A stretch of DNA of 64,000 bases from Psilocybe azurescens (Eukaryota > Basidiomycota > Agaricomycetes > Agaricales > Agrocybaceae), in NCBI GenBank assembly GCA_023853785.1, contig JAJIRX010000555.1, positions 1 through 64,000 of the forward strand, given 5' to 3'. Of the stretch, positions 45,146 through 57,226 are shown piece by piece. Positions within the stretch are counted from its first letter, which is position 1. Every line of letters begins with the position of its first letter. Made by a program: the position numbers and the translations under genes. The notes under the pieces were generated by a model. It was not told the DNA's origin. It saw only the letters and a program-made list of their open reading frames with translations, and ran no database searches.

Positions 45146-47112
45146 CTATGGTTTGGAGGATCTATCCAGATGACGCTGCAATATAGGAGACGGCCGTGGA
45201 AGCGCCAACAGTCTCGGATGGTGGTGTTGGTGGTGTCCACGCAGAGAGGACGCTATTGTCAACGTCGACATCCGTCGGAAATAGGTAGGCCGCTTCCGAT
45301 GGATTTCGGGTTCATCAGGTGCTGTCGTCCGGAAGTTAACAATCTCCTTCCATCTATTTTTCGTCACCTCCAATCTGCCTTGTTCAGTTCGGAGGAAAAT
45401 ATCCTTGGTTTGCCATACGCGGCGGCCCAGGCGTTCCTTCACGCGTTGCACGGTACGGCCGTATATCATTCGAAGATTCTTGTTCAGGTCTTCCAGTTCG
45501 ATAATGTTGCGTTTGAGGATAAGAATATGGAGTCGGATGTTAAATGGTTTGAGCTCAGATGGTTGGGTTGTAGGAGGCGGAGGCGGATCCTTGATATCGA
45601 CCTCGAACAGCTCTTTGTAGGTATATTCTGTGGGGCGGGCATGTACTTGAACAGCGAGCTTTGCTTTTTCTTCGGGCGTCATCCCCGGATAGGAAGACCT
45701 CAACACGGATCTCACTAGACGCATTCGACGGTGAGGCTTGTGGTAGGATGGATTTCGCACAGTATCGAAAACGAGAGAATAATATTTCAGCGCCTGCTGT
45801 TGTTTCTGGATCATCGTCGGTACTTTGCTAGTCAGCCATTTGATAAGACCTAGATTCTTATCCCTATTAGCTTCACCCATAGCAGGAAGCAATGTCATGC
45901 GTGAAATGGCTACACGAGGGGCTGAGATAGAATCAAGTGGCTTCTTTTGGCGAAAAGGTATTGAACCTGGAGTCGTAGGTCAATTGCAGCTGCCTTGCTC
46001 GTCGTTCTAGCATCTAGGATATAATGGCGAGCAAGAATAGAGTGGCCTAATCGACATAGATGGCGGAGCATTATAGTATATGTAGTGGTATTTGGCATGG
46101 CGGATGGCATCGGGAATGGAGGAGAGGCGTCGACGTCAACCCCGAAATCCCCCTCTTCATCGGACTCAAATGAGTTGAAGAAGTGTTGGCTGGCTTGTGG
46201 CAATGGTTGTGTGAGGACTTCGAATGCCTGAACTAGCTTTGACACGTCGCCTAGCATGCCCAGGATTTCGAGTGTGGTATTTAACACAGCTGTCGTGAAA
46301 GGAAAGGGTTCAGGATTGTCTTTCCGATTTTCGGTGTATTCCAAGGGAATGCGATCCAGATTAGCAAGGTCAACGGCGTATCCACGTCGCAAGATAGATT
46401 CAAGCCCTTCGCGGTCCAAGGTTTCCTTCATAATGCGGAGGCTCACTTCGAGGTTCAAGCCTGTCATCGGGACGTTATAGTTCCGCATGTCATCCATATA
46501 CATCTTGAAGAGGTTTTGAATACGTTCAAATAGGGCAGGCCGCTTGTATTGGTCGACTGGTAAGGAAAGTCGGTAAGCCAATGCGCGCAAACAGAAACCA
46601 TACGTCCTGTGATCTGGGGTAACTCCAGCGCGCTTTATCTCTTCGTAGACGTTGAGTGTGCCCTCGTAATGGCCATAGGCAGCAAACTGTTCGATAATGA
46701 AGTTATAGTCACCCAGGCTTGGCTCTGCACCTATACTCCGGATATTCCTGAGGAGTGTTTGGAACCGCACTTCCACGTCCGGAGCTGAGAAGTCGTGCTT
46801 TCCGGAATCCAGTTGTTGTACTTGAGCGCGTCTGAGCTGTGGTACAGATGGAGTACAGTGACGCAGGACCTTCTGGTGAATTTCGAGAGGCAAAGGCTCG
46901 CTGCCTAGGAGAGCCAGGAGATTGCTGTAGTTTGCCCACACATAGGAAGGATCCGTAGTGTTCTCGGCTAAGGCATTGGCGAGGTCCTTGAAACGCAACT
47001 GTTGTGTGGCGGATAGTGTGGAAGTGAAGTCTACTGAATAGGAACGAGAAAGTGAAGAGATGGCAGTTCTATAGTTTCTAAGTATTGAATGTGAAAAGAC
47101 GCGACGTTTCAT
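45146..47112 (-). CDS. Mitochondrial pentatricopeptide repeat protein
   Basis: The start chosen is ATG at 47112 (MKRRVFSHSILRNYRTAISS), a typical mitochondrial presequence; a longer frame begins at a non-ATG codon. PPR-like helix pairs include LGDYNFIIEQFAAYGHYEG, TYGFCLRALAYRL, TTAVLNTTLEILGMLGDVS and TTTYTIMLRHLCRLGHSILA. The second half has FEVDIKDPPPPPTTQ and coiled-coil text (KRNIIELEDLNKNLRMIYGR). The frame breaks at aaaa 45953-45956 (plus strand): one more T on the coding strand joins QYLFRQKKPLDS. A second break near 45290 would move the stop to about 45162. RNA target unknown. Confidence 0.7.
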
Positions 47113-47329
47113 CGCGCATATGACTGTCCTCACAAATTCAATGAAAAAGTTGAAGTGCGGATGTCAGTTTGAGCTTGGGGCGCTTGCCAAACAACCGCTT
47201 CTCAGATACATAGTCATACTTGGAAATATAATTGCAAATCCCATTATTCAGTACATTTCATTTAATTCTCTCAAAGCGTTCAGGGAAGAGATGAAATATC
47301 GTTATATACAAACCACGCTTCGTTGTACA

Positions 47330-47685
47330 TCATGACCGAATAGATTCCAAGGTTTCCATCGATGTTACACTGTTACCACGGATGACCTGCAAAATCACAG
47401 CAATCAGCCACAGATCCATTCATGAAACCAAATCAAGTGCATACGACTGTTCCAATGGGATGTTTTTGAGCAGGGGTGCTCTCCTCCATAGCGTCGTCAA
47501 TGACCAAGTTCAAGAAAAGGTCGTAGCCGCGCAAGACGCCGCTAACTTTTCGACCACCTTGAAGATGGACGAATAACTTCTTATCCATGAACTACGCAAC
47601 GCAATGCAGTCAGTGTGTGATAATTAAATGAATTGAGAGTAAGTAATCCGCACCTTTTGAGTTCTGGTTGGGAAGCCTTGGACAT
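47330..47685 (-). CDS. SMX2: Small nuclear ribonucleoprotein G (SmG)
   Basis: The start is MSKASQPELK at 47685. After an intron, FMDKKLFVHLQGGRKVSGVL carries Sm1. Then comes RGYDLFLNLVIDDAMEE and, after another intron, VIRGNSVTSMETLESIRS (Sm2, with RGNS) to TGA at 47330. About 80 residues, the normal size. It is part of the Sm ring on U1, U2, U4 and U5 snRNAs. The exon 1 end lacks one A in the tttt run (47655-47658 plus), so LKK becomes frame-broken. Confidence 0.88.
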
Positions 47686-47911
47686 GATTTTGATGATGGA
47701 AGAAAGGAGTCAAGGCGCGACTTGATTTGTGCTTTGCCGTATTTGGTTCTTGTAAGCTATTTGGATCACTTTCAGACACTCTCCTTCTTGTACTCCTTTC
47801 AATCCTAATCCTTTTCAAAATTTAAATCGTATGTTCTCTTTTCATTTCCTTATTGCAGATTGCTTATTTTTCAACAGTCGTCTTCAAAATTTGACTGGCC
47901 TCCTCTGATCA

Positions 47912-49813
47912 ATGGCCTCGCCTGCAACTTCTGGTGGCATGCCATCTACCAACTCTACACCCAGATGGGGTAGGTCTGGGGAACCAGGCAGTGCTTTCAA
48001 TGGCCTTAGTAGAGGTGGGCGCGGCGGAAGAGGCCGTGGTGCTGCCAGGGCTGGACGCGGTGGAACCCGTGGAGGTACTTCTACCAGAGATTCAAAGCCT
48101 GACGATGACCACCAGGCAAACACCAAGGTTGATAGTCTACAAGTTCCTTCCACAACCGCCCCCAAACCATCCGGATCATCCTCTTTCTCCGCTTCTCCTT
48201 CTATCCCCGAAAAATCGATCACTTCTTCCCCCACTTCCAAACCGGCAAAACCTCCTTCTCGACGAGCATCGCGGACGATTCCACCAGCTGTTACCACTCA
48301 GATACAAGCTGCAGAAGTAGTCGCACCACCAGCTTCTGCGAAAGTACCCAATAGGCGAAAGCGATCTCAAACAGGCAAACCCAGCGCTATAATCCCGCCG
48401 AAGATCAATCCTCCAGCACCTAATGATAACCTTCTTCGTCCGAATAAACCTCGTCTTGGTCCTGTCCCACATACCGCACCCGTCAAAGACACCCCACCCC
48501 ACCTGAATCAAAAGATAGACATGCGAAACGACATCGATGCGTTGGTCGAACGTGTTCGAGCAGTCGCTATGGACCACAGGCCTACTACACCAGGAAGCCA
48601 CATAGACTGGGCAGGCGACGACGACGACAGCTTACCTGACCTGGATGATTGGGGTGTTACCCCAGCAACCTTCAATGCAAACAAGCTGGACGCTATTTCA
48701 CCAATAATTGTTGACGGTCTTAGGCCATTACCCGATCTTACTCCCCGTTCAGTCCCCAGTAGTCCTTTAAAGCATGTGCAAACTATCACAACAACTCAAG
48801 AAATTTCCGTAAAACCCGGGCAGAAAGAATATGGTGCCTCGTCATCGAGCAACACAAATCTGAATTCCCGTCCGATCGAAAAAGAACCTGAAAAGCCCAC
48901 GATCAACGTTCCTAAAGCCGTCGAACCGGCAGCTAAAGAGAAGCATGTATCACCAGTTACGCCGAAGATACCAAAGCCCGTTGCCAATAACTCGAACTCG
49001 ACAAGTAGAAGACCTATTCATCCCTCTCTGCCAGCCAAACCTGCAGTTGGATCTTCATTCGTCTCACCTAAATCGCGGTCTGGAGCCGCTCCTATGAGGA
49101 ATACGACTTATCCCAGATCCCCTGTCAATGCAACTTCCACAGACAAGGGGTCGGATATTAAAGCCAATGCCAACCAAGATGCTTCAAATGAAGTTCCTGC
49201 TGTCAACGAGAAAGAAATCACGATAGCTGTTGAACAGCCAACGGCAAACGATGAACAAACCAGCAAACCTGCGACTCCTGAACACCTGGCAACAACCGAA
49301 CCGGAAGACTCTGGAGTGTCAGATCAGCATAAATCAGCTACATCTGAATCACCGAGCAAAACGGAAAAGCCAGCTCCCGAGGGTCTTGCTGCGTCCATAC
49401 ATGCACCAAAGGCCATGACAGACTCTGTCTCTGCACCCGCCAATCTCTCCACTTACCCTGACTTGCCCTCTAACTCTTCTACTTCTCTGCACGGTTTTAC
49501 GCATACTCGTGCCCACACTGTCGGTAGGCCTCCATCTTTCCCCAAGTCCGCACAGGGAGAATATATTCCACGTTTCGCTCGTTCGGGTCATACAACGCCT
49601 CGAGGCGGCGGCGGCGGCGGTTACCACGAATCGTATCATGCCAGAACGCACTCATCGCCGCCTGCCGGTGCTATGGCAAATCATCTGCGCGCACATCCTT
49701 CGTCGCGGCCTGTCATCACAGGTGACGCCATTTCGAGACTGGCGAGGACCATCGGAAGGACGGGGCCATCCTCATCTTCTAAACCACAACCCGTCGTGCC
49801 CCTCGGCGAGTGA
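47912..49813 (+). CDS. RGG-rich, disordered protein, unknown function
   Basis: A single exon of 633 codons from ATG at 47912. It has an RGG/RG box at residues 30-52 (GGRGGRGRGAARAGRGGTRG) and long Ser/Pro/Lys-rich stretches. One ordered-looking block, IDALVERVRAVAMDHRPTTP followed by DDDSLPDLDDWGV, lies near residues 210-250. The C-terminus is ISRLARTIGRTGPS. The RGG box suggests RNA binding and arginine methylation (inference). It is divergent from SMX2 across 226 bp. The lack of introns is unusual beside its neighbours. Confidence 0.75.
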   Translation: MASPATSGGMPSTNSTPRWGRSGEPGSAFNGLSRGGRGGRGRGAARAGRGGTRGGTSTRDSKPDDDHQANTKVDSLQVPSTTAPKPSGSSSFSASPSIPEKSITSSPTSKPAKPPSRRASRTIPPAVTTQIQAAEVVAPPASAKVPNRRKRSQTGKPSAIIPPKINPPAPNDNLLRPNKPRLGPVPHTAPVKDTPPHLNQKIDMRNDIDALVERVRAVAMDHRPTTPGSHIDWAGDDDDSLPDLDDWGVTPATFNANKLDAISPIIVDGLRPLPDLTPRSVPSSPLKHVQTITTTQEISVKPGQKEYGASSSSNTNLNSRPIEKEPEKPTINVPKAVEPAAKEKHVSPVTPKIPKPVANNSNSTSRRPIHPSLPAKPAVGSSFVSPKSRSGAAPMRNTTYPRSPVNATSTDKGSDIKANANQDASNEVPAVNEKEITIAVEQPTANDEQTSKPATPEHLATTEPEDSGVSDQHKSATSESPSKTEKPAPEGLAASIHAPKAMTDSVSAPANLSTYPDLPSNSSTSLHGFTHTRAHTVGRPPSFPKSAQGEYIPRFARSGHTTPRGGGGGGYHESYHARTHSSPPAGAMANHLRAHPSSRPVITGDAISRLARTIGRTGPSSSSKPQPVVPLGE

Positions 49814-50282
49814 TATATCTGTGTTTTACTGATACATAGCATTTTTTATCTATTTTCGCGCACGTACGATTGATCTGACTTTCTCTTTTCTTCAACGTTG
49901 AACCGCTATTGGTATACCCCTTGGCATTTCATCCAAATCCCACCCATCTCAACCATCCCAAATTCATAATTTAATGCGCTACTGATTTATTTCGTCCTAC
50001 TCACCTTTTTTCTGCTTGTTTGTTACATTTGTTTTCCATCCTTTTGTATATACAACTTCCCTTCTAACTGGAATTGGAACACAATATTTGACTTGACTGT
50101 AGGTTTGACTGTTTGATACTTAGGAGATTCTTGTGTATACGTACTTTGGCAATAGTACATTTATCGTGAAATTTGAACGAATGAAATGAAATAAATAAAT
50201 GTTGTTCGTACACCCCTGGATATAGAATTATGAAAGGATAGTCTACTGTACTTATTCAGAGCTGAAGAAGGGTCTACTGTAC
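49814..50282. other. Convergent gap, RGG gene/MDM10
   Basis: AT-rich 3' sequence that includes the first copy of a 31-bp tandem duplication (50241-50271). No gene is seen. Confidence 0.4.
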
Positions 50283-50302
50283 TTATTCAGAGCTGAAGAA
50301 GG
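50241..50302. repeat. Perfect 31-bp tandem duplication across the MDM10 stop
   Basis: Two exact copies, 50241-50271 and 50272-50302. Each contains the last codons and TAA of MDM10 on the minus strand. The gene-side copy is used; the other copy lies in the 3' flank. Confidence 0.9.
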
Positions 50303-51831
50303 CGACTTCGAGCCCTAGCGCTTTGATGGGCTTTGACCTGCTTGAGAGATCTGATACAACACCGAGACTGACAAGCATGTTTCTTAGTCTGCCTTCCCAC
50401 ATGAGAGATACGTCCTGAGAAATTTACAATAGAAATTAGAAACGATAAGGATGATTGTCCAGACGCATCTCACATTATTAGTTGACGCCCGCGCTTTTAC
50501 GACGCCGTGGACATCTGCCGAATGAATGGACGGTGGCTCCTGGTACGAAGAAGTATCCGGACCATCCTGATCAGACGGAGACGTTGGTGGGCGTCTCAGC
50601 CACCATTCTACACCCATAGCCCATTCGCTTTCGAAACTGTAGACGTTGAAATCGAACCGTGAGGATAGCGCAAGGTCGCGCGAAACTCGAGCTGTGTATG
50701 CACCGGACATGTGGCCAAGCATAGGGTTGAACAGTGCAGTAATGGTCGTAGGAGGCTGAGAAGGTGGTGCTCGGGGTGTACTCGAAGACGCATTCGGGGC
50801 GGTTACGGGCACCTGGAATGACGGGGGAGTAGCGTCAGGTAGTGTCGTGAAGCGAATCCCGGTAGATACTGTTGCTGTGTTAGCCTCCAATAAAGTCGTA
50901 GAAGTTGTGCTACATACCACCAGCGCTTCTTTCTTTTGCGCTGAAGTATATTTCGGCACCAAGGGACACCCTGCCTTTAAGACCACCTTCGACCGCATCC
51001 TCTTCATCCACACGCTTCATGCCTATCCGTCTCTTCGCAGCCGCATCTTCCGACGGAGATTCAGTGGACAGGCCGAGCTTTCCAAAGTTATGCAGCATCC
51101 TGACACCCCACATTTCGTCCTCTGCGCTCCATGTGTATTCGGTGCACCATTTACCGACATCATGCTGCACGTTAATCATGACATTACTTAGATCTGCGCG
51201 TCGTCCTCGCAGTTCTGGGTGTTCACTCGAAGGAGGATCCGAAATAGCAGAGATAGATGCTTGTATGGTGGGCGTTAGTCTCGTTGAATAAAGCGCATCC
51301 AATCGGCCAGTCGGTAGGAAGAAGCGACCATATAACAGGTAATCTGAATATGCGGCCCCCGTCATTATTATTAAGGCGTTCCACACCAATGGTTCATAGA
51401 AACGTACCACGGGCGGAGACATTTTCGCCAGCTAGCCATTCCTCCTCTTTTGGATCCGGTCTGCGAGGTTGATCGTAGACTTTAAAGCGCTCTATCATGT
51501 CCTTGAATCGGACATTTCCTGAGGACTTCACGTTAAGATCGCAGGAGGTGAATATGTACCCAACAGAGCCCTGCAGCGAGGGCATGGCCGTCATGGCATA
51601 TGTAGTTTTGAAGAGCGCATTAGGAGCTTTGGAGACAGAGAAGTGCAGTCCATGGGGGACTGAGAAATCTAACAGAGCTGTAATGCCTGTTTGTAATGGT
51701 TTGAGAAAGAGTGATATGGACTGAGAGACAAACCACTTGAAGACCGAGTTAGATTGGCGTAGAGGTTATCTTCGTTCCATCCTGTGGCTTTGTAGTAACT
51801 GCGTAGTACATACGAAGCAAAAGGATGCATG
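50283..51831 (-). CDS. MDM10: Mitochondrial distribution and morphology protein 10
   Basis: The start is [20 protein letters not shown] at 51831, then [11 protein letters not shown]. Next come [58 protein letters not shown] and [19 protein letters not shown]. Late blocks are [20 protein letters not shown] and [11 protein letters not shown]. This is the MDM10 beta-barrel of the outer membrane, a member of the ERMES ER-mitochondria tether and of the SAM complex. The acidic Ser-rich insert is in the normal place. Several short introns are present. The stop lies in the duplicated 31-mer. Confidence 0.9.
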
Positions 51832-51968
51832 AGATGGCCTCTGTTAAGATTCAACTGCCCAATATGGTCATGATCACTTTAAGTTTCAATAGAAACGACT
51901 TGTTATTCAATCCAACTATGTATTCTACATTGCAAAGGGGTGTGTACATCGCAAATAATACAAGGGAG

Positions 51969-53053
51969 TTAACGTTCGGGGAGATTCCATTTAAAAAATG
52001 TTTCTGGCAAATGCTCGCCGTATGAGGAAGGGCGGGTTATTTCCATCCAACGGTCAGTTTGTATCTCGATTGCACCATCGTTGGCCGGGTAATAAAGGCG
52101 TAACTGTCTCCTAATTCCTTCATCCGAGTTTCTTTCGCTATTCTGAGACGACGGTACATAAGAAGAATCTTTGCGAAATACAATCAAATTCCGATCCTAA
52201 AAATAAGCAAACAGACTTGTATGTCTTCGTACCTTCTTCGAATACACCCACACACGAGAAAAGTCTTTCGACTAGAAGTGGAGCCGGGCATTCGGGTTGG
52301 TGTGCAATTGCGGGAAGCTTGAATTTTCCAGTTGGGAATCGAACAAGACAAGTTTAGGAGGCATATCCCTGAATTATAGTACCGTCACATCTAAAAGACA
52401 AGATGGCACTGGAGAAATTTACTGACGAAGGCAAGTCTTTCAGCTCAAAGATAGAGAGGAAAACACGATTGATAAGGTTAAGATAAGAGGACAACAGAAA
52501 GTTTCTTTATGACAGTCTGGAATCAGAAACAAGACATGTTCATGTCCCGTCCCAAGTACGCACGGAGAAATCGAGTTGTTGTTTCCATCGTCACTCAAGA
52601 AATATCTCGATGGCTCAACAAGTATGATCATGCTTGGTGATATTGGTTGAATTGTTTTCTGAGGGGCTGGAGTATGTCCTATAGCCTGATCTCCGGGTTT
52701 TGCCACGCGAAAAAGGGAAAAGAGTAGACACAGATGAGCAGGGCTTGGAGGATAACTGGCAACAGGAAACCATGAATCAAGGTTCCTGAACGTCAGAGAC
52801 ACGAGAACAATACAATATTTCAATCTTGGATGTCAATCCCGACGTAGATCCTTTGCCAGATTCTTCAGTCAAGAAAGCATCGTTGAATTGGTGTAAATTG
52901 GAAACGAGAGCCGATCTTGAAGCAGCACAAATGATTGCCCGGGGAGCCGATAAAGCTAGATGTATGGGAGCAGATGGGTGATAGGCGCCAGTGATAAGCA
53001 GCGACGAGAATTCTAGAAGGACTGGTGATAGTGGTGGTGGAAAGAGAGATGGC
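51969..53053 (-). CDS. Unknown multi-exon protein
   Basis: The start is MPSLFPPPLSPVLLEFSSLL at 53053. Exon 1 continues SALVSNLHQFNDAFLTEESG and ends KIEI. Exon 2 is FYPPSPAHLCLLFSLFRVAK with SMIILVEPSRYFLSDDG. Later exons give GKFKLPAIAHQPECPAPLL and the end DRWMEITRPSSYGEHLPETF to WNLPER at 51969. The alternation of hydrophobic beta-like segments suggests a RecA-like or Rossmann-like fold, but I do not recognise the family. The exons between 52590 and 52330 are unsure. It starts 126 bp from the MLKL-like gene and is divergent from it. Confidence 0.5.
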
Positions 53054-53179
53054 ATGTGGCTGTACACCTGCTAATAGGCTGTACCGTGGCTGTCCTCGCA
53101 CGACACAACATCGTGCACTCTCGAGACTTTTATAAACTGCTTGCCTGTACGTTCAATCCAATCTATACCCCTTGCTGAA
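53054..53179. promoter_or_regulatory. Divergent promoter, unknown gene/MLKL-like gene
   Basis: 126 bp between start codons, with a TATA-like ttataaac at about 53129. No other site was noted. Confidence 0.4.
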
Positions 53180-55295
53180 ATGCGTACTGGAACCACTCAT
53201 CTATTACTTTCTTTAGGAAAATCACTGGCTCAGATCACTGCTGAGCTTGCACCTGTCCCTGCCCTGTTCCCTTTGGTCGATGCTCTTTGCGGTATTATTC
53301 AACTCTGCGAAAATGTTGCCCACAATCGGTGGGTGTAACTCGTAGGCAAATACTCTGTCTATTTGCTAATTTCTTCTATCAATTTTAGACATGCTGCTAG
53401 GCAGCTCTGCGATCGCTGCCATATCTTAGTCCTCGCAATGCGTGAATATCAAGAAAAGGCTGTCAACGATAACATCGTGCAAGCTAGAAATGCCGTACTC
53501 GAGTACGTCAAATTCATCCATCTTTCGAAACATATTAACCTCTAAATTCTAGACAATTGACTGATATTCAGTACAAGATGTCTGAATGGGCAAGTCTTGG
53601 ACGGCTGAAGAGCCTCGTGAATCAGGACATCATCGCGAAAGATATCGCAAATTGTCATACTCAAATAACCGACTGTATCAATAACTTTCACGTACGCCGT
53701 TTGCTTCAAAGAATCATGCCAATGAAGCTGACTTCAGTGCAGTTAACCTCACATTTTGAAATCCACGAGTGGATGACAGATTTTCAGAAGAATCAAAGAT
53801 TAGACCATGCTCAATTGCTACAAAGCCTCAGTCAACTTCAAGAAACTACACAAAACGTCGAAGCCACGACAATGGAGACGAATATCATGATGCGACAAAT
53901 GATGGCAATGTTTCAAAAGGTTCTGTAATGCAACTCTTATGTCCTATGTCAATACTATACGCTTTTCTTGCGGTTTTCTGACCTATTATTTGTATTGTAG
54001 GCTATGGGAGAAAACAAGCAGAATGCCGCGGAAGTACACAAGGGATTATCAACGAACTTATATCGTTATCAATCCCAGTGCAAAGAGCTATTGCCAGATC
54101 TGCATCTTCAATCCGGAGAAGTCAAGAAGATCGGGAAAAACCCAGTCCGCAAATCTTCCTCGGGCATGTTGGACATCTACGAGGGGCTCTATCTAGGGAG
54201 TGAAAGGGTAGACATCAAGGTTATCCATTCAATGAACTTTGATGAGAGGAATATAAGGGTACGCTATATTCTGTCGATCACTAATACTCCATGGCTGATG
54301 TGACTTAATACATAGCGGTTTAGAAGAGAAGCAAAGATCTGGGGACAAGTATGGAAACGTGACCAGGGGCAACATATTGTTCCTTTCTACGGTTTCTGCC
54401 AGATGGAAGACGAACCACATCCGTGAGTAGGCAGCATCTGAACCTCGATGGAGTGATGATAACCAACTCTTACATTTGGTATCAGATGCATGATTAGCCC
54501 ATGGCAGAAAAATGGAGATGCGCTAGCATACGTCAAAGCTAATGACCTCACTGTCGACTATATCAAATTTGTGAGACGATAGAACAAGAATAAAGATCTG
54601 TCAGAATCTTACACTGCCACGGCCAGGTGGGACACATTACTCGTGGTGTTGCTGTACTGCACAACATGAACCTGGTACACGGTGATATACGATCGGTACG
54701 TCTTCGTTGGTATCGTCCACGTTATATAACCAATTTTTGACACCCGGCATCCTATCAGCTTACTATCCTTGTCAATGAAAAAGGTCTTCCTTTACTTTCC
54801 GATTTTAGGGTGTCGAAGGTGGAATTATACCATGCACTCAATTCCGAAGTGTGTATTCATAATGTGTGCTCAGATCATCGAGGATGCATCCGCAGCTCCA
54901 CTCACTCAGAGCTCTGGTATGATGGATAAGGGCAGATACAGCGCACCAGAGATGTTCCAAGGAGATGGGGTTCTTTCCTCTGCAACCGACATATACAGTC
55001 TAGCAATGACAATCCTAGAAGTCCGTATTCCTGAACACTACATCGGTTCTATACCCTGACGTATAATCTAAAACAGATCATGACCCACAAACAACCTTAC
55101 CCGCACATCAAGCACCACTTGGTAGCCTCACGGGAAGCCTACGAGGGAAAACACCCGCAACGACCAACCGAGCCAGAAGTCTCCAGGCGAGGACTGGACG
55201 ATGGCCTCTGGAAGTTGATGGTTGATTCTTGGTCCCTGGATCCTCCGAAGCGACCTTCTGTCCATGCATACCTGGAATATTTTGCAAAGATTTAA
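53180..55295 (+). CDS. MLKL-like N-terminal domain fused to a degenerate protein kinase
   Basis: The start is [20 protein letters not shown] at 53180; the stop is at 55293. Residues about 1-135 are all-helical: [40 protein letters not shown] and [11 protein letters not shown]. This resembles the four-helix MLKL N-terminal domain found in many Agaricomycete kinases. A brace-like helical linker follows. The kinase has VDIK (beta-3 Lys), RREAKIWGQ (alpha-C Glu), HGDIRS for HRD, SDFR instead of DFG, SAPEMF and TDIYSLAM. The glycine loop is poor, and the loop Asn is replaced by Thr (HGDIRSLTILV). About 10 exons join in frame. A membrane-damaging cell-death role is inferred from MLKL only. Confidence 0.75.
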
Positions 55296-55963
55296 CGCGG
55301 CCATTTCTCTGCCATCGTATTCTGTACATTTACCGTTTGATCCTCGTGTCTTTCTTTCAAGGTCATCACTGTACATCTATTGTTCGACATGTACACAAGT
55401 CAGGAAAGGTCAGCGTGATTTAGGTTTGAAATAACAATCCAACCCGACGCCCGAGAAATCCACTAGGAAAGGGAGGCGTCTGTTCGCATAGAACTGCCGA
55501 AAGTGTGTCGCAAGGCAAGCATATATTTGATTGGCGTTTGAACCCTGGGGCTTCAAGTTAATTTACATGATTTAAAAAGAAAGGAAAAGGTGATAAAGCA
55601 AATTGGCAGTTGTAAGGACATGGGCTAATGTACTAGGTAATGGAAATATAAAGACGAGTTTAATGCAACAAAGAAAAGGAAGAGTAAAAGCGAAATTCCG
55701 TAGACAAAATTATTCTGACAGACCGGGAATCTCTTAAAACGGAAAGAGAAGGTTTGGATAAATCGTGAAAAGGTGCAGGAGGCCGTTGTAGTACGTAGCT
55801 AGGGATGGGCAAACAGGTAGACCCAGGGACACTGTAGTAAAAATATACAAGAAAAAAACATACACCAGATAAGGGAGGTCACGAGCAAAAGGCCGCAAGG
55901 ATTGCCTTGTGAACGACCTTGAAAGAGGAGACAGAACAACCGGCATAGCCATTGACAGATAGT
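55296..55963. other. Convergent gap, MLKL-like/SNF7
   Basis: 668 bp, AT-rich 3' sequences of both genes. No coding region is supported. Confidence 0.4.
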
Positions 55964-57226
55964 CTACATAGCCATCTCTGCCTGTAGCTGCTTGAGCTGC
56001 TCTTCTTCGTCGTCTTCTGCTACAGAGGGTCTCCGTGTCTCTGCGGGTACGATAAGAATGAATGAGTTACATCATGCACATGTTCCTAGAGGCAAAATAA
56101 ACTTACTGTCTTCCACCCTCGTCGCGTTTGGTGGTAAATGCACAGGTGCATGATCTGCTTCGTTCAGTCGATCGTTCAGTACCTCCTGCTGTAACTCTTC
56201 TAGATCTGCCGCCAGCTCGTCCTATGAACGCGTGATATGTGCGCGAATGAGGAAATGCAAATAGTGGAAGAAAGAATGACAAAACACAGAATGGGAGAAG
56301 ATTTTAGAAGACAGTCAGCGATATGCATACGATGTCGAATACTAAAACACTCACCTCGTCCATGTCCATGCCCGAATACATGGGGTTGGCAAGCGCATCT
56401 GCAATATCGCTCGCGAGCTCCCTTTGTTCGTTTACTTGGTTCATCGTAGCATCCACCTTGTCTATTGTCCTACATGACAAAAAGGAGTATTAGTAGACAT
56501 TCTCATGCCAGATGCAACTCTGCGTCTCCTCTGCCCGGGTACAAAGCATTCAAAAATCACAGGACACATGATAAGATACATCAACCCGTAGGCATACACT
56601 CCGCAGTAATTTGGAGGAGGAATAGTCGCAAAGAAAATATGACTCACAGATTGCCATGGATAACCTTGAGCGCATCCGAAGCCTTCTTCATCGCCGCCAT
56701 CGTTTCGGCATTGAGATTGGCCGACTCAAGAGTGTTGACTTGCATCTCCAGTTGAAGTCGTGTGCCCGCTAGTCGATCGAGTTCTCCCTCAGTCACCTTT
56801 TTTTCGTTTCAGCGCAGCAAGAGCCACTGTTGACATCGGTCGTCCACCACATTATATCAGCGTTTGTGAAATCCATTGAACGAGTCATGAGGCAGACACA
56901 GAGTAATGCACGAAGCACGCATACATATAATTAAAATAAAAGGAAAGGAATAGCATTTAGCTCAGTCCCAACGACGTGAAGAAAGGGGCCGCGAAATGCC
57001 TGGTGGAGAGCACTTGCGACCACAAGCAAAGACTTGACGTACCAGCCTTATTCGACACAGCGTTCGCTCTGGATTTCTTTGTTTCCTCTTCAATCTTTCT
57101 CTGCAGGTATTCCTCCTTCTTCTCGATCATCTGTAGTTGCTGCCGCAGTCCGACGATTGCCTCGCGGGCTGTCTGCTTGGGATCCTTCCGCCCTGCTCCA
57201 AAGTAGCTCATGAAACTGGCCATCAT
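55964..57226 (-). CDS. SNF7: ESCRT-III subunit SNF7 (VPS32)
   Basis: The start is MMASFMSYFGAGRKDPKQTA at 57226 (or the next Met), then EAIVGLRQQLQMIEKKEEYL and QRKIEEETKKSRANAVSNKA, the basic helix 1-2 hairpin. After introns come ELDRLAGTRLQLEMQVNTLE, ASDALKVIHGNLTIDKVDAT and NEQRELASDIADALANPMYS. The acidic C-terminal MIM-like end is DDEEEQLKQLQAEMAM with TAG at 55964. It is the main filament of ESCRT-III for multivesicular body budding. The T7 run at 56798-56804 is one base too long for LKRKKVTEGE. Confidence 0.92.
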
